Assembly (NCBI GenBank): GCA_900771365.1
Contig: CAAGNU010000019.1
Location: forward strand, 1 to 38,669
DNA length: 38,669 nt
Direction of reading: 5' to 3'
From: Bacteroidales bacterium
Lineage (GTDB): Bacteria; Bacteroidota; Bacteroidia; Bacteroidales; P3
A program made the position numbers and the translations under genes. Positions 1 through 7,380 of the stretch are shown here, piece after piece. The notes under the pieces are model-generated. The model was not told where the DNA came from and searched no databases. It saw only the letters and a list, made by a program, of their open reading frames with translations. Within the stretch, counting starts at the first letter, position 1, and each line of letters starts with the position of its first letter.

Positions 1-2
1 AA

Positions 3-58
3 GGTATGATTGTTCGAAACATACCCCGCCACTTCGTGGCACCCCTTTCCGAAAGGGG
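3..58. repeat. three consecutive short hairpins downstream of pnuT
   Basis: Three small inverted repeats follow one another: GGTATG/CATACC around a GTTCG-type loop (3-25), GCCAC/GTGGC (28-40) and CCCCTTT/AAAGGGG (42-58). They lie 3' of the minus-strand thiamine transporter gene. No long T-tract follows on the minus strand, so they could be mRNA 3'-end structures or an intergenic repeat rather than a classic terminator. Confidence 0.5.
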
Positions 59-112
59 AGGCTGCCGCGTCATTCCGGCACAAATTGTACTTTTTGTGGC
101 AATTGCGGATAA

Positions 113-727
113 TCATTTTTCCTTTTTATTATCTTCAGGCATTGCCTGGCGCTTCCATTTCACATAGCCCATCACGGCCACAACCATATATACTCCGTAG
201 AGCACCGCCGTGGCCCACAGATGGGTGGCTACGCACATCAGCACCGTGAGCGGCTCCACCAAGATCCAGCAGAGCCACTGCTGGTAGTACTTGCGTGCCA
301 GCATCCACATGCCCACCACGCTCAGGCTCGCCGTAAGGCCGTCGAGACAAGCCTGGATGTGAAAGCCGTCGGAGCCGACGCCCCAAATCGCCTGGCTCTC
401 GCCCAAGAGGGAGAGCAGCCATGTCAGCCCCGCGGCCATCACCATAATCGCCCCTATCACCCAGGGCGTATAACCTCGCGGCATACTCACTATCGGCGCC
501 TCGCCCCCGTCCGCGCCGCCATGCAACCAGCGGTGGAGGCCGTAGATAGAGATGACCACATTATACACATTCAGCGTGGCGTTGGCATACAGCCCGCTGC
601 GGAAATAGATCCACACATAGCACAGCGGCATCACCACCCCAAGCACCCACATGGGCCAGCGTCCTTTGTACTCAAAATAGATGTAGCCCAATCCGATAGC
701 CGCAGCAAATATTTCGAAATAATCCAT
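113..727 (-). CDS. pnuT: PnuC-family transporter, probable thiamine transporter PnuT
   Basis: This 204-residue integral membrane protein belongs to the PnuC family of vitamin facilitators. It has several hydrophobic segments and the family-like stretch NVYNVVISIYGLHRW near residues 54-68. PnuC proper carries nicotinamide riboside. In Bacteroidetes, PnuC paralogues next to a TPP-riboswitch-controlled TonB receptor are assigned to thiamine uptake (PnuT). Here the gene lies about 170 bp downstream of such a receptor on the same strand, so the thiamine assignment is inferred from context. It would act in the inner membrane on thiamine delivered by the receptor. The ATG at 727 is kept because the hydrophobic first segment starts directly after it. 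A thiamine pyrophosphokinase gene might follow beyond the left edge, which cannot be seen. Confidence 0.82.
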   Translation of the reverse strand: MDYFEIFAAAIGLGYIYFEYKGRWPMWVLGVVMPLCYVWIYFRSGLYANATLNVYNVVISIYGLHRWLHGGADGGEAPIVSMPRGYTPWVIGAIMVMAAGLTWLLSLLGESQAIWGVGSDGFHIQACLDGLTASLSVVGMWMLARKYYQQWLCWILVEPLTVLMCVATHLWATAVLYGVYMVVAVMGYVKWKRQAMPEDNKKEK

Positions 728-899
728 ATATGAATAATGAGTAATGAATAATTAATAATGAGTGGGGCAGAAGCCGTTTGAGTAATGAGTAATGAATAAT
801 GAGATGAGTTAAGTAATGAGTAATGAATAATGAGTGGGCAGGAGCCGTCAGTATTCTATATTCAATATTCTGTATTCATTATTCTATACTCATTATTCA
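728..899. repeat. 7-bp-period AT repeat with GGGCAGGAGCCGTC-like core and a 16-bp inverted repeat
   Basis: The spacer between the TonB receptor and pnuT is made of AATGAGT/AATGAAT heptads. It holds two GC-rich cores ending in AGCCGT, near 756-772 and 833-849. GTAATGAATAATGAGT at 820-835 is perfectly repeated in inverse orientation at 888-903, so the transcript can form a long hairpin whose end overlaps the receptor stop codon. It is non-coding and may modulate the receptor/pnuT expression ratio, which is inference. Confidence 0.7.
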
Positions 900-3134
900 T
901 TACATCTTCAGACTCACTCTGGCCATGATGTTGGTGCCGGGCTGCTGATAGTAGGCGCGTTCGGTGTAGAGGACGCCCTCGTAGGCATAGTCGGCCGTCC
1001 AGGCACTGAGGCGGTACATATTGTTGAAGATATTATTCACCAGAAGCTCAGCCGTCAGCTTGCCGCCACGGAGCAGGTCCCAGGAATAAGAAGCCTTCAC
1101 GTTGGCCACGAAATAGGCATCCTGTCTCACCGCCTCGCGCGAAGTGTTGTCGCAATACATCGCCCCGACATATTTTCCAATCAGCTGCAGCTTGGCATTC
1201 TTCCACGGCTCGAAGGTAGCCACGGCAGCGCCCACCACGTTGGGCGAGAAAGAGAGGTCCGTGTTGGCCGTGCGGTTGGTCGCCACACTATCGACCCCGC
1301 TCTCGAAATCGGCAAAGGTGTAATCGATAATCTTGTTACTGCTCAGCGTGAGGTTCGCGTCGAGCTGCATCCACTTCGTGAGGCGGCAGCCGCCCATCAG
1401 CTCCACGCCGAGGCGGTAAGACTTATCGACATTCTCCATGAGAGCGTAACCGCCCGAGTTGAGCTGCCCCATGGGGGTGAGCTGGTCCTTGTAGAGCATA
1501 GCGTAGCCGTTGGCCGAAGCCGACCAGCGGTGCGCCGTATGCTGATAGCCGAGCTCTATGTCGAGCATCGCCTCAGCCTTGATGGGCTTTTGGCCCTCAA
1601 CGCCGGCATGCTTCACATTCTCCTTGATGTCGGCCCTTGCCGGCTCGCGATGGCTCACGCCCGCCACAGCGTAGAGACGGTTGCGGCCTGTCGTCCAGTT
1701 CACGCCCGCCTTGGGATTGAAGAAGAGATAATGCTCGTCGAAATGAAGCGCCATATTATCGTCATCCTCGCCCTCGATAGTGTAATGCACGCCGCGCAGC
1801 TGCATGTCGGCATAGAGGCTGAGGCGCTTAGAGAGGTCGCAGTTCATCTTCACGAAAGTGGTCGCATCCTGCTTGTGCCCCTGGTTGAAATACCAGTTCT
1901 CGGCCGTGGCGAAAAGCTCCCCATGGTCCAGTGCATCGCCAGCAGGCAGCGCCCTGCCGTAATGGTCGCCCACGAACCACAACAGAGCCTCGCCCATCGT
2001 GAGCTCAAAGCCGCCCCTGTGGTACTTAGCCGACACATTGCCCGCCAAGGCGTTGTTGTCCTCGCTCTTTCTGGTGACTATTGGGGGATTGCTGTCTTTA
2101 TACTGCTCGTAGTAGCCCCGCCCCTGGGTGAAATCGGCTATCGCCTTGAGGCCCCAGTAGCGTCCCAGCTGGTGATAGAAATAGAGCTGATAATGATTCT
2201 GATTATAATTGTCGCTCTCATTGCCATAGCGATGCACCACGCCCGAAGCATCCGTGTAGAGGCCCGAAGGATTGTAGCGCGGGTCTGCCTCCAGCTGCTC
2301 AGCCGAGGCGCCGTCCCAGGTGATGCCCGTATGCTGCTGGCCGATGATGGCTATGGCACGCAGCACCGACTTCTCCCAGCACTTGAAGCCCGAGAGGAAG
2401 AGCGACTGATGGTCGCAGAAGCCGCCATGCACGAAGCCGTCGCTCGTCAGCCCGCTGTAGGCCACATCGAACGACAAATCGTGACGACCCACGCCCGTGC
2501 CGGCACTGATGCTGTACTGCCGTGTGTTCCAGCTGCCCACGGCAACATCCGCCGAAGCGTAAGGCGAAACCGCTGAGGACAAAGTCTCTATATCCAAGGC
2601 TCCGCCAAAGGAGGCCGTGCCCCCCGTAGCGCCCCCCACGCCGCGCTGCAGCTGCATACTCTGCGACATCCCCGCGAGGTTAGGGATATTCACCCAATAC
2701 ACCGTCTGGCTCTCAGGGTCGTTCAGCGTGATGCCGTTGATGCCCACATTGATGCGGGCGCCATCCACGCCGCGCACGCGGAAGGAAGTGTTGCCCACCT
2801 TGCCGTTCTCGCCCGAGGTGACCACCGAAGGCTGCAACTCGATGACGTAGGGCAGCGAGGTCTCCGTGCGACGCTCATCCACCTCGTCGCGGTGCATCGT
2901 CGTGTTGGAGATAGGCGTGGCGCTGTGGACGTAGGAATCGCTCACCACCACAGTGCCGAGGTCGATGTGCATCGTGTCGTCCTGTGCCGAAACAACATGG
3001 TTAAAACTCATGGCCGCAATAAGAGCAAGCGACCAAAAACAAGGTCTCAAGCCAAAAAGGCAAGAACTGGCGGCGTGATGCCGCACACCTTCAAAAGGTG
3101 TAAGCCAATACAATTTTTTCATTTTCTTAATCAT
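900..3134 (-). CDS. TonB-dependent outer-membrane receptor, probable thiamine uptake
   Basis: This 744-residue TonB-dependent receptor has a signal peptide ending near VVSAQ, an N-terminal plug at about residues 70-200 (including SFRVRGVDGARINVGINGI and GGTASFGGALDIET), and then a long beta-barrel ending in ARVSLKM. It would carry its substrate across the outer membrane using TonB/ExbBD energy. A TPP riboswitch directly precedes it and a PnuC-family gene follows, so thiamine or its phosphates are the likely substrate. The ATG at 3134 sits just after the GGAGG-like riboswitch 3' segment. An in-frame ATG lies four codons later. The signal peptide is odd: about 24 residues (12-35) encoded by palindromic DNA lie between MKKLYWL and the hydrophobic core. 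Confidence 0.9.
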   Translation of the reverse strand: MIKKMKKLYWLTPFEGVRHHAASSCLFGLRPCFWSLALIAAMSFNHVVSAQDDTMHIDLGTVVVSDSYVHSATPISNTTMHRDEVDERRTETSLPYVIELQPSVVTSGENGKVGNTSFRVRGVDGARINVGINGITLNDPESQTVYWVNIPNLAGMSQSMQLQRGVGGATGGTASFGGALDIETLSSAVSPYASADVAVGSWNTRQYSISAGTGVGRHDLSFDVAYSGLTSDGFVHGGFCDHQSLFLSGFKCWEKSVLRAIAIIGQQHTGITWDGASAEQLEADPRYNPSGLYTDASGVVHRYGNESDNYNQNHYQLYFYHQLGRYWGLKAIADFTQGRGYYEQYKDSNPPIVTRKSEDNNALAGNVSAKYHRGGFELTMGEALLWFVGDHYGRALPAGDALDHGELFATAENWYFNQGHKQDATTFVKMNCDLSKRLSLYADMQLRGVHYTIEGEDDDNMALHFDEHYLFFNPKAGVNWTTGRNRLYAVAGVSHREPARADIKENVKHAGVEGQKPIKAEAMLDIELGYQHTAHRWSASANGYAMLYKDQLTPMGQLNSGGYALMENVDKSYRLGVELMGGCRLTKWMQLDANLTLSSNKIIDYTFADFESGVDSVATNRTANTDLSFSPNVVGAAVATFEPWKNAKLQLIGKYVGAMYCDNTSREAVRQDAYFVANVKASYSWDLLRGGKLTAELLVNNIFNNMYRLSAWTADYAYEGVLYTERAYYQQPGTNIMARVSLKM
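3020..3105 (-). repeat. palindromic insert inside the TonB-receptor signal-peptide codons
   Basis: Adjacent hairpins ACACCTT/AAGGTGT (3085-3101) and GCGGC/GCCGC (3070-3084) are followed by weaker GCC/GGC and GACC/GGTC pairings. They fall within codons 11-37 of the receptor and keep the frame open. The encoded polar, Cys/His/Arg-containing stretch is unlike a normal signal-peptide n-region. Confidence 0.5.
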
Positions 3135-3276
3135 TTTCCTCCGCCGGTATTATCCGGATCAGGTCAAGGGTTTAATCTCAGCCGTAACTCGGAAAGATTT
3201 TGAGACTTTCAGATTTCTGAATATCTGAACAACTAAATATCTGAATATCTTTCTACTTACAGCACCCCTAACGATT
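3129..3276 (-). promoter_or_regulatory. TPP riboswitch (THI element)
   Basis: On the minus strand the conserved thi-box pieces occur in order: AGGGGTGCT (3262-3270), CTGAGA (3177-3182), ACCCTTGACCTGATCCGGAT, then AATACCGG before GGAGGAAAATG. These are the recognised pyrimidine- and pyrophosphate-binding parts of the TPP aptamer. P1 can form between AAUCGUU (3270-3276) and AAUGAUU (3129-3135) with one G-U pair, and the second strand contains the receptor start codon. The segment matching the usual GUAGGGA also serves as the purine-rich ribosome site. Thiamine pyrophosphate binding should therefore block translation start directly. Confidence 0.95.
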
Positions 3277-3299
3277 TCCTTCCGCTCGGAATTCGGATG

Positions 3300-3330
3300 C
3301 AAAGATACAACTTTTTTCACAATCAGCAAA
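3300..3330 (-). promoter_or_regulatory. Bacteroidetes sigma-ABfr-type promoter for the thiamine uptake genes
   Basis: TATCTTTG (3300-3307) matches the TAnnTTTG -7 box and TTTG (3327-3330) lies exactly 19 bp upstream. Transcription would begin near 3293, just ahead of the riboswitch P1 strand. Confidence 0.75.
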
Positions 3331-3378
3331 AAAATCTTTCCAAAACTGCCTTTCGACTGCCCCGAGCTAGTCCAAGGC

Positions 3379-3411
3379 AGCTTCGCTCTTCCTTCGCCGT
3401 AGCTTCGCTTG
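3379..3411 (-). repeat. 11-bp-period repeat, three units
   Basis: Three consecutive 11-mers of the GRGCGAAGSTR type run on the minus strand (AAGCGAAGCTA, CGGCGAAGGAA, GAGCGAAGCTG). They lie in the gap between the riboswitch promoter and the ECF sigma gene. The rest of 3331-3599 shows no gene. Confidence 0.6.
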
Positions 3412-3599
3412 CAAGGCGAGTGAAAGGCGGTGCCTCGACAACCTTTCTATGGAAGAGAGTCAAGGAGGCGATTTTGTCCAATATTTGTTAAAAAAGGCCC
3501 CTTTTGAAAAAAAATTTGCATCGCCGCGAATATTTTGGCCTACTTATTCGTTTATTGGGTAAATGATGTTTTTCAAGACACGATAATGTCTGCTCAAAA

Positions 3600-4112
3600 A
3601 TGAACGAACAAGAATATATCAAGGACTGTACGAAGCACCGCAAGGAGCTCTACCTCTTCGCGGTGCGCTATACGCACGACGGCGACCAGGCCGAGGACGC
3701 GGTACAAGATGCGCTCATCGCCCTCTGGATGCACCATGCCGAAAAGAGCCGCGAGGAGGCGAAGGGTTTTCTGATACGCACCCTGTATCACCGCCTGATT
3801 GACGAGCACCGCCGAAAGGAGCTTCACGCCGAGAAGAATCGGATGCTTGTGCCCGACGAGGTGTACAACCAGTTTGAGCAGTACGAGCTCCACGACGCCA
3901 TGCAGCAAGCCCTGGACCAACTCAGCGAGAAGGAACGTGCCATCATCCTCCTCCACGACGTGGAAGGCTACAAGTACAAGGAGATAGCCGAACTCACCGA
4001 GCTGGCCGAGAGCCAGGTCACGGGCATCCTCCACCGCGGCCGCATCAATTTGAAAAAAGCCTATCTGGCCTTAAACGATAGTAAGAGTCATCTTAAAATT
4101 GAACTGATATGA
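3600..4112 (+). CDS. ECF-family RNA polymerase sigma factor
   Basis: This 170-residue protein has the two-domain layout of sigma-70 family ECF factors. Sigma region 2 spans about residues 8-70, with DQAEDAVQDALIALW as the core-binding helix. Sigma region 4 spans about residues 105-155, with the helix-turn-helix YKEIAELTELAESQVTGILHRGR. It would direct RNA polymerase to a small regulon, probably including its own operon. The stop overlaps the next gene's start in ATGA (4109-4112), the usual coupling of an ECF factor to its anti-sigma partner. No clear TAnnTTTG box precedes it, which fits control by an ECF-type or self-recognised promoter, although I cannot identify that motif. Confidence 0.9.
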   Translation: MNEQEYIKDCTKHRKELYLFAVRYTHDGDQAEDAVQDALIALWMHHAEKSREEAKGFLIRTLYHRLIDEHRRKELHAEKNRMLVPDEVYNQFEQYELHDAMQQALDQLSEKERAIILLHDVEGYKYKEIAELTELAESQVTGILHRGRINLKKAYLALNDSKSHLKIELI

Positions 4113-4867
4113 TTGACATCAATAATTTCGAGAGTTATCTTTTCCTCTACCACGAGGGCGAGCTCGACGCCCAGGAGCGTGAAGAGGTGGAACGCTTCCT
4201 CGACGAGCACCCCGACATCCGTGAGGAGGACGAGCTCTATTACGACCCCGATTTCAAGGTGCCCTGCACGATTCCGAATACAGCGGGAGCCCGCAAATTC
4301 GCCAAGCCCGCATGGCGCTGGGCAGCAGCAGCCTGCGCCCTAATAGCCGTGGGCTCATCGGTCTTCTTCCTCGCCCCAGAACCCAACGTAGCGCCGAAGC
4401 CCGCAGAAGTCGTCGCCACTATAGAACCCGTCAAGGAGATAGTGGAAGCCGCCAAGCCCACAAGCATCCAACACCACAAGGCTGCCAAGCGCTTCCATGC
4501 TTCGGCCACGGCTACGGCCGAGCCTCGCGTTGCCGCCTCGGAACCCGAGCTGATGGCTGAAGCAAGCACGGAGGAGATGATGGAGAAAATAGAGAAGGCT
4601 GAAACGACCCAGCCCGTCAAAGAGCTGGCGGAAGCCGCGATGAGCCACCATGATGGCGAGCTCATCATCATCGAGACCAACCTCTTGGCTCAGGTGCTGC
4701 CCGCAGAGGCCGACGTGGTGGAGGTGGACTTCCTGGCTGAGGTCATCAGCACGGAGCCAGGCCGCGAGCTGGTTTCGAACATTGCTCACACAATCATGGA
4801 CATCCCAAACCTTCCAAACAAGCTGCTTGCCAACTTTATGCAAAAAATAAAAGACGAGGTCATATAA
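4109..4867 (+). CDS. putative single-pass membrane anti-sigma factor
   Basis: The protein has 252 residues. The N-terminal cytoplasmic part (1-66) is acidic and helical (ESYLFLYHEGELDAQEREEVERFLDEHP), like the sigma-binding region of many Bacteroidetes anti-sigma factors but without zinc-finger cysteines. One membrane segment follows at about residues 69-89 (WRWAAAACALIAVGSSVFFLA), then a Glu/Ala/Pro-rich periplasmic part. It is translationally coupled to the ECF sigma gene by a 4-nt overlap. From position and layout it should hold the sigma factor at the inner membrane until an envelope signal arrives. No FecR-type periplasmic domain is recognisable, so the sensing part is unassigned. Confidence 0.7.
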   Translation: MIDINNFESYLFLYHEGELDAQEREEVERFLDEHPDIREEDELYYDPDFKVPCTIPNTAGARKFAKPAWRWAAAACALIAVGSSVFFLAPEPNVAPKPAEVVATIEPVKEIVEAAKPTSIQHHKAAKRFHASATATAEPRVAASEPELMAEASTEEMMEKIEKAETTQPVKELAEAAMSHHDGELIIIETNLLAQVLPAEADVVEVDFLAEVISTEPGRELVSNIAHTIMDIPNLPNKLLANFMQKIKDEVI

Positions 4868-4915
4868 GATGGTGAATAGTGAAGGGCGGCAGCCGTCATT
4901 TGTCAATTCACAAAA
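4868..4915 (+). repeat. imperfect hairpin with GGGCGGCAGCCGTC core
   Basis: GTGAAT and ATTCAC arms flank a GGGCGGCAGCCGTC core in the spacer between the anti-sigma and barrel genes. The core matches those at 756-772, 833-849 and, less exactly, 12508-12522. Confidence 0.5.
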
Positions 4916-4942
4916 CAACAATTATCAATAAAAAATAATACC

Positions 4943-6046
4943 ATGAAGAAAATTCTCTTTATCATCCTCACAACAGCATCCATGCTCACGGCTTCGGCCC
5001 AGACAATGCTGAAACAGCGCATCGACCAAGAAATTGGCACAATCATCGTAAAGAACAACACCATCGTCCGCATAGAAAAGGACACCTGCAACTATGTGGC
5101 CTACCTCAGCGACCTCTCTGGACCAGCAGCCGAAGCCATCGTCCGCAACCTCGTGGAGATAACGGACACCAAGCTCATCACCACCGAGGCCGCCAAGGAC
5201 AAGACCATCATCGTGGGCACCACAGCCGATTCCTGCAGTTTCACTATTGTGAATGACGGTATCGTCATCCATAAAGGCAAGACCTACTCAAACGAACTCG
5301 GAGATCTGCTCATTGACGGCAAAAAGAACAAACCCGACAGGAATTGGACCGGTCTGGAAAGCTATGGATTCGGCAAGCGATTCTACTGGGACTTCCACTA
5401 TGGCTGGACCAACTTCGCCAATGCGGGCAAAGGCTTTATCAGCCGCGGCGCTACCTCTGATGTGACAAAATTCAAGTACGGAGATGTTGATGTGTGTATC
5501 GGCTATTCCATCTACAAAGACCATCATTTTGCTGCTGGATTAGGCTTAGGATTCAAAGCTGTGGGATACACATTTAACGACCCTTACATTGTTGCTGCAC
5601 AGACTGGTGACAGCTATACCCTCGAAGCAATGGACGCCCCCCTCGGCACAAGCAACAATTGGAAGACTTCTCTTCAAAATGCCGCTATCATCGTCCCCAT
5701 CCATTTCCAATACTTCCCGAATGCCCGCGACCATAGTTTCAATCTGAAGTTGGACGTCATCCCCTCCTTCTGTATCATGAGCGAGTTCGACCAGGAGTAT
5801 AAAGCCACCGAGGGCAACGTCTCTCAGCACAATATGACGAGAACAAACCTTATCCACAATATCTTCAACTGCAACCTCCGCTTCGGCATCAACTACGATC
5901 TTCTCGGTGTTTACGTTGAGACTTCCCTCATGCCCATCAGCGACAACCTGAAGTTCGGCAGCAGCCTCACCAACAACACATTCAAAAACACACTACCCTA
6001 CCACATCTCCCTCGGCCTCACCTTCAGATTTGACGAACTCGACTAA
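4943..6046 (+). CDS. putative outer-membrane beta-barrel protein of the ECF operon
   Basis: The protein has 367 residues and a clear Sec signal peptide (MKKILFIILTTASMLTASA, cut before or after Q). Residues about 20-120 form a soluble, beta-rich head of unknown family. From about residue 140 on, alternating aromatic/polar strands (YWDFHYGWTNF, HFAAGLGLGFKAVGY, FNCNLRFGINYD, YHISLGLTFRF) indicate an outer-membrane barrel of the porin-like/PorT-like type. It ends in FRFDELD rather than in a terminal aromatic residue. It lies 75 bp after the anti-sigma gene on the same strand, so it is either the cargo of that operon or part of the signal. The exact function is unknown. Confidence 0.7.
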   Translation: MKKILFIILTTASMLTASAQTMLKQRIDQEIGTIIVKNNTIVRIEKDTCNYVAYLSDLSGPAAEAIVRNLVEITDTKLITTEAAKDKTIIVGTTADSCSFTIVNDGIVIHKGKTYSNELGDLLIDGKKNKPDRNWTGLESYGFGKRFYWDFHYGWTNFANAGKGFISRGATSDVTKFKYGDVDVCIGYSIYKDHHFAAGLGLGFKAVGYTFNDPYIVAAQTGDSYTLEAMDAPLGTSNNWKTSLQNAAIIVPIHFQYFPNARDHSFNLKLDVIPSFCIMSEFDQEYKATEGNVSQHNMTRTNLIHNIFNCNLRFGINYDLLGVYVETSLMPISDNLKFGSSLTNNTFKNTLPYHISLGLTFRFDELD

Positions 6047-6094
6047 GAATATCACAACTATATTTCAAAAACAACCTTTTAAAATCAAACAACT

Positions 6095-6220
6095 ATGGGA
6101 AAAACAACCGTGAAACCAGGTAACCCTTTCATCAAAGTGGGCGGCAACATGCCCTCAACAAAAACAGGCAAGAGCTCAGGTGGCGGAAGAGGCAACAACC
6201 CTCCCACGAAAGGAAAATGA
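6095..6220 (+). CDS. 41-residue basic Gly/Lys/Asn-rich small protein
   Basis: An ATG at 6095 opens a 41-codon frame ending in TGA at 6220. The product begins MGKTTVKPGNPFIKVGGN and continues with a Ser/Gly/Arg/Asn/Pro-rich tail. It is strongly basic and has no signal peptide, membrane segment or cysteine, so it should be cytoplasmic and disordered, perhaps nucleic-acid binding. It starts 48 bp after the barrel gene, and a strong terminator follows 18 bp after its stop, so it looks like the last gene of the sigma operon. The spacing, the codon-like composition and the position directly before the terminator support real coding. I do not recognise the family. Confidence 0.6.
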   Translation: MGKTTVKPGNPFIKVGGNMPSTKTGKSSGGGRGNNPPTKGK

Positions 6221-6238
6221 AAACTATCGCTCACACAA

Positions 6239-6271
6239 AAAGGATGCTCCGCCGCGGGGCATCCTTTTTTT
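6239..6271 (+). terminator. rho-independent terminator of the ECF operon
   Basis: AAAGGATGC (6239-6247) pairs with GCATCCTTT (6259-6267), followed by a run of T through 6271. It closes the plus-strand operon. Confidence 0.9.
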
Positions 6272-6272
6272 A

Positions 6273-6300
6273 TCGGAATGAATCGAATAGGGTCGATAGA
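6273..6300 (+). repeat. 9-bp-period TCGAATGAN repeat, degenerate
   Basis: Three imperfect units related to TCGAATGAA follow directly after the terminator T-tract. They belong to the same family as the units at 9334-9417, 9834-9860, 37696-37784 and 38115-38141. Confidence 0.45.
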
Positions 6301-6318
6301 GGAACCACCAACTCGCCA

Positions 6319-6861
6319 CTATTCGGCTCCAGGTCCTACCTGGCGGCGGAACTCCCACGTGTCAGTGTGGCCATCGGGATAGGTGTAGCTCCAGACGAAC
6401 ACGCGGCGCGTGAGGCTGGCAATGTGGAACTTCGTCTCGCGGTCAATCGTGCTGCCCACGTTCTTCATCATGCGGTGGGCAAACTTGTCGCCCCAAGCCT
6501 TATCGGGACCCTGGATGTCGAGCACCTCCATGCGGAAGCTGTCGGCGATACCCGCGAAATAGAAATCCTCGCCCTCGGCACGCCAGCGACTGGGGCTGAC
6601 GTAGTTGAAGGTGATGGTATAGACGCTCCTGTCGGGACGTGTCACCGTATAGACCTGGCAAGCCGAATCCAAGGCCGTGCCGTCCTTGCAGTAATCCATC
6701 GTACCCGTTTCGTGAACAGACACATAGCCCTCCTTCGTCTCATACTCCCAGCCGTGCTGGTAAGCGTAATGCCCAGGGATAAGGCTGGCAGCCCCTTTCT
6801 TCGTGCCGCAGCACGAGGCCGCGAGCAGCACCGCTGCAATCATGTAAAAAATCTTCTTCAT
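6319..6861 (-). CDS. putative lipoprotein of unknown function
   Basis: The protein has 180 residues. MKKIFYMIAAVLLAASCC is a lipoprotein signal with the acylated Cys at residue 17 or 18. The mature part is beta-rich with several Tyr/Trp/Thr strands (YETKEGYVSVHETGTMDY, VYTITFNYVSPSRW, VWSYTYPDGHTDTWEF), suggesting a small periplasm-facing beta domain. I do not recognise the family. Its ATG overlaps the stop of ogt in ATGA (6858-6861), so the two genes are translationally coupled. The pairing with a DNA-repair gene gives no obvious functional clue. Confidence 0.75.
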   Translation of the reverse strand: MKKIFYMIAAVLLAASCCGTKKGAASLIPGHYAYQHGWEYETKEGYVSVHETGTMDYCKDGTALDSACQVYTVTRPDRSVYTITFNYVSPSRWRAEGEDFYFAGIADSFRMEVLDIQGPDKAWGDKFAHRMMKNVGSTIDRETKFHIASLTRRVFVWSYTYPDGHTDTWEFRRQVGPGAE

Positions 6862-7328
6862 ATCATCTGTGAATTGTAATCTGTGAGTGCCTTCAATCTC
6901 CCCTGCTCCAGCAACAGCAGCCGCCGTTTCAGCTCAAGGCCGTAGGCATAGCCCGTGAGCCTCCCCCCTGCCCCCACCACGCGGTGGCACGGCACAATGA
7001 GCGCCACGGGGTTGCGTCCCACAGCCTGCCCCACCGCTTGAGGGGACATCCGCCCATCCAAGAGGCGGGCAAGCTGGCCGTAAGTGGTCGTCGTCCCGTA
7101 TGGCACCTGCAGCAAGAGCTGCCACACCTTCAGCTGGAAAGGGGTGCCTTGCAGATGCAGCGGCGGCGTGAACGCAGGCTCCCTGCCCGCGAGATAGACC
7201 TCCAGCCATTCCCGCACCCTATAGACATCAGCCGCCTCACCGCAGCACTCCCCGCCATCCGTGGCAGGGCGCAGCGAGCAGACGCCCACCTCGTCCCATT
7301 CAACCTTCCAGCCATGAAAACGAACCAT
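6858..7328 (-). CDS. ogt: methylated-DNA--[protein]-cysteine S-methyltransferase
   Basis: This 156-residue suicide repair enzyme removes alkyl groups from O6-alkylguanine (and O4-alkylthymine) by moving them to its own cysteine. The active site IVPCHRVV has Cys114. The helix-turn-helix part (GTPFQLKVWQLLLQVPYGTTTTYGQLA, residues 61-87), the Asn-containing finger (QAVGRNP) and the conserved GGRLTGYAYGLELKRRLLLLE end are all present. The N-terminal domain is short, as in Ogt rather than Ada. It is the first gene of a two-gene unit with the lipoprotein. Confidence 0.95.
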   Translation of the reverse strand: MVRFHGWKVEWDEVGVCSLRPATDGGECCGEAADVYRVREWLEVYLAGREPAFTPPLHLQGTPFQLKVWQLLLQVPYGTTTTYGQLARLLDGRMSPQAVGQAVGRNPVALIVPCHRVVGAGGRLTGYAYGLELKRRLLLLEQGRLKALTDYNSQMI

Positions 7329-7380
7329 CCTTCTCAGATTTGGAGATTTGGAGGATTATCTTCTAATCTTCAAACCTAAC

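Noticed and set aside
1..25. GTTCGAAAC at the left edge as the end of a tRNA gene
   Set aside because: The flanks do not form a 5-bp T-arm or an acceptor stem with CCA. The sequence is better explained as a GGTATG/CATACC hairpin.
834..2576. 580-codon plus-strand frame antisense to the TonB receptor
   Set aside because: It lacks family motifs and starts in the repeat spacer. It arises from the codon bias of the real minus-strand gene.
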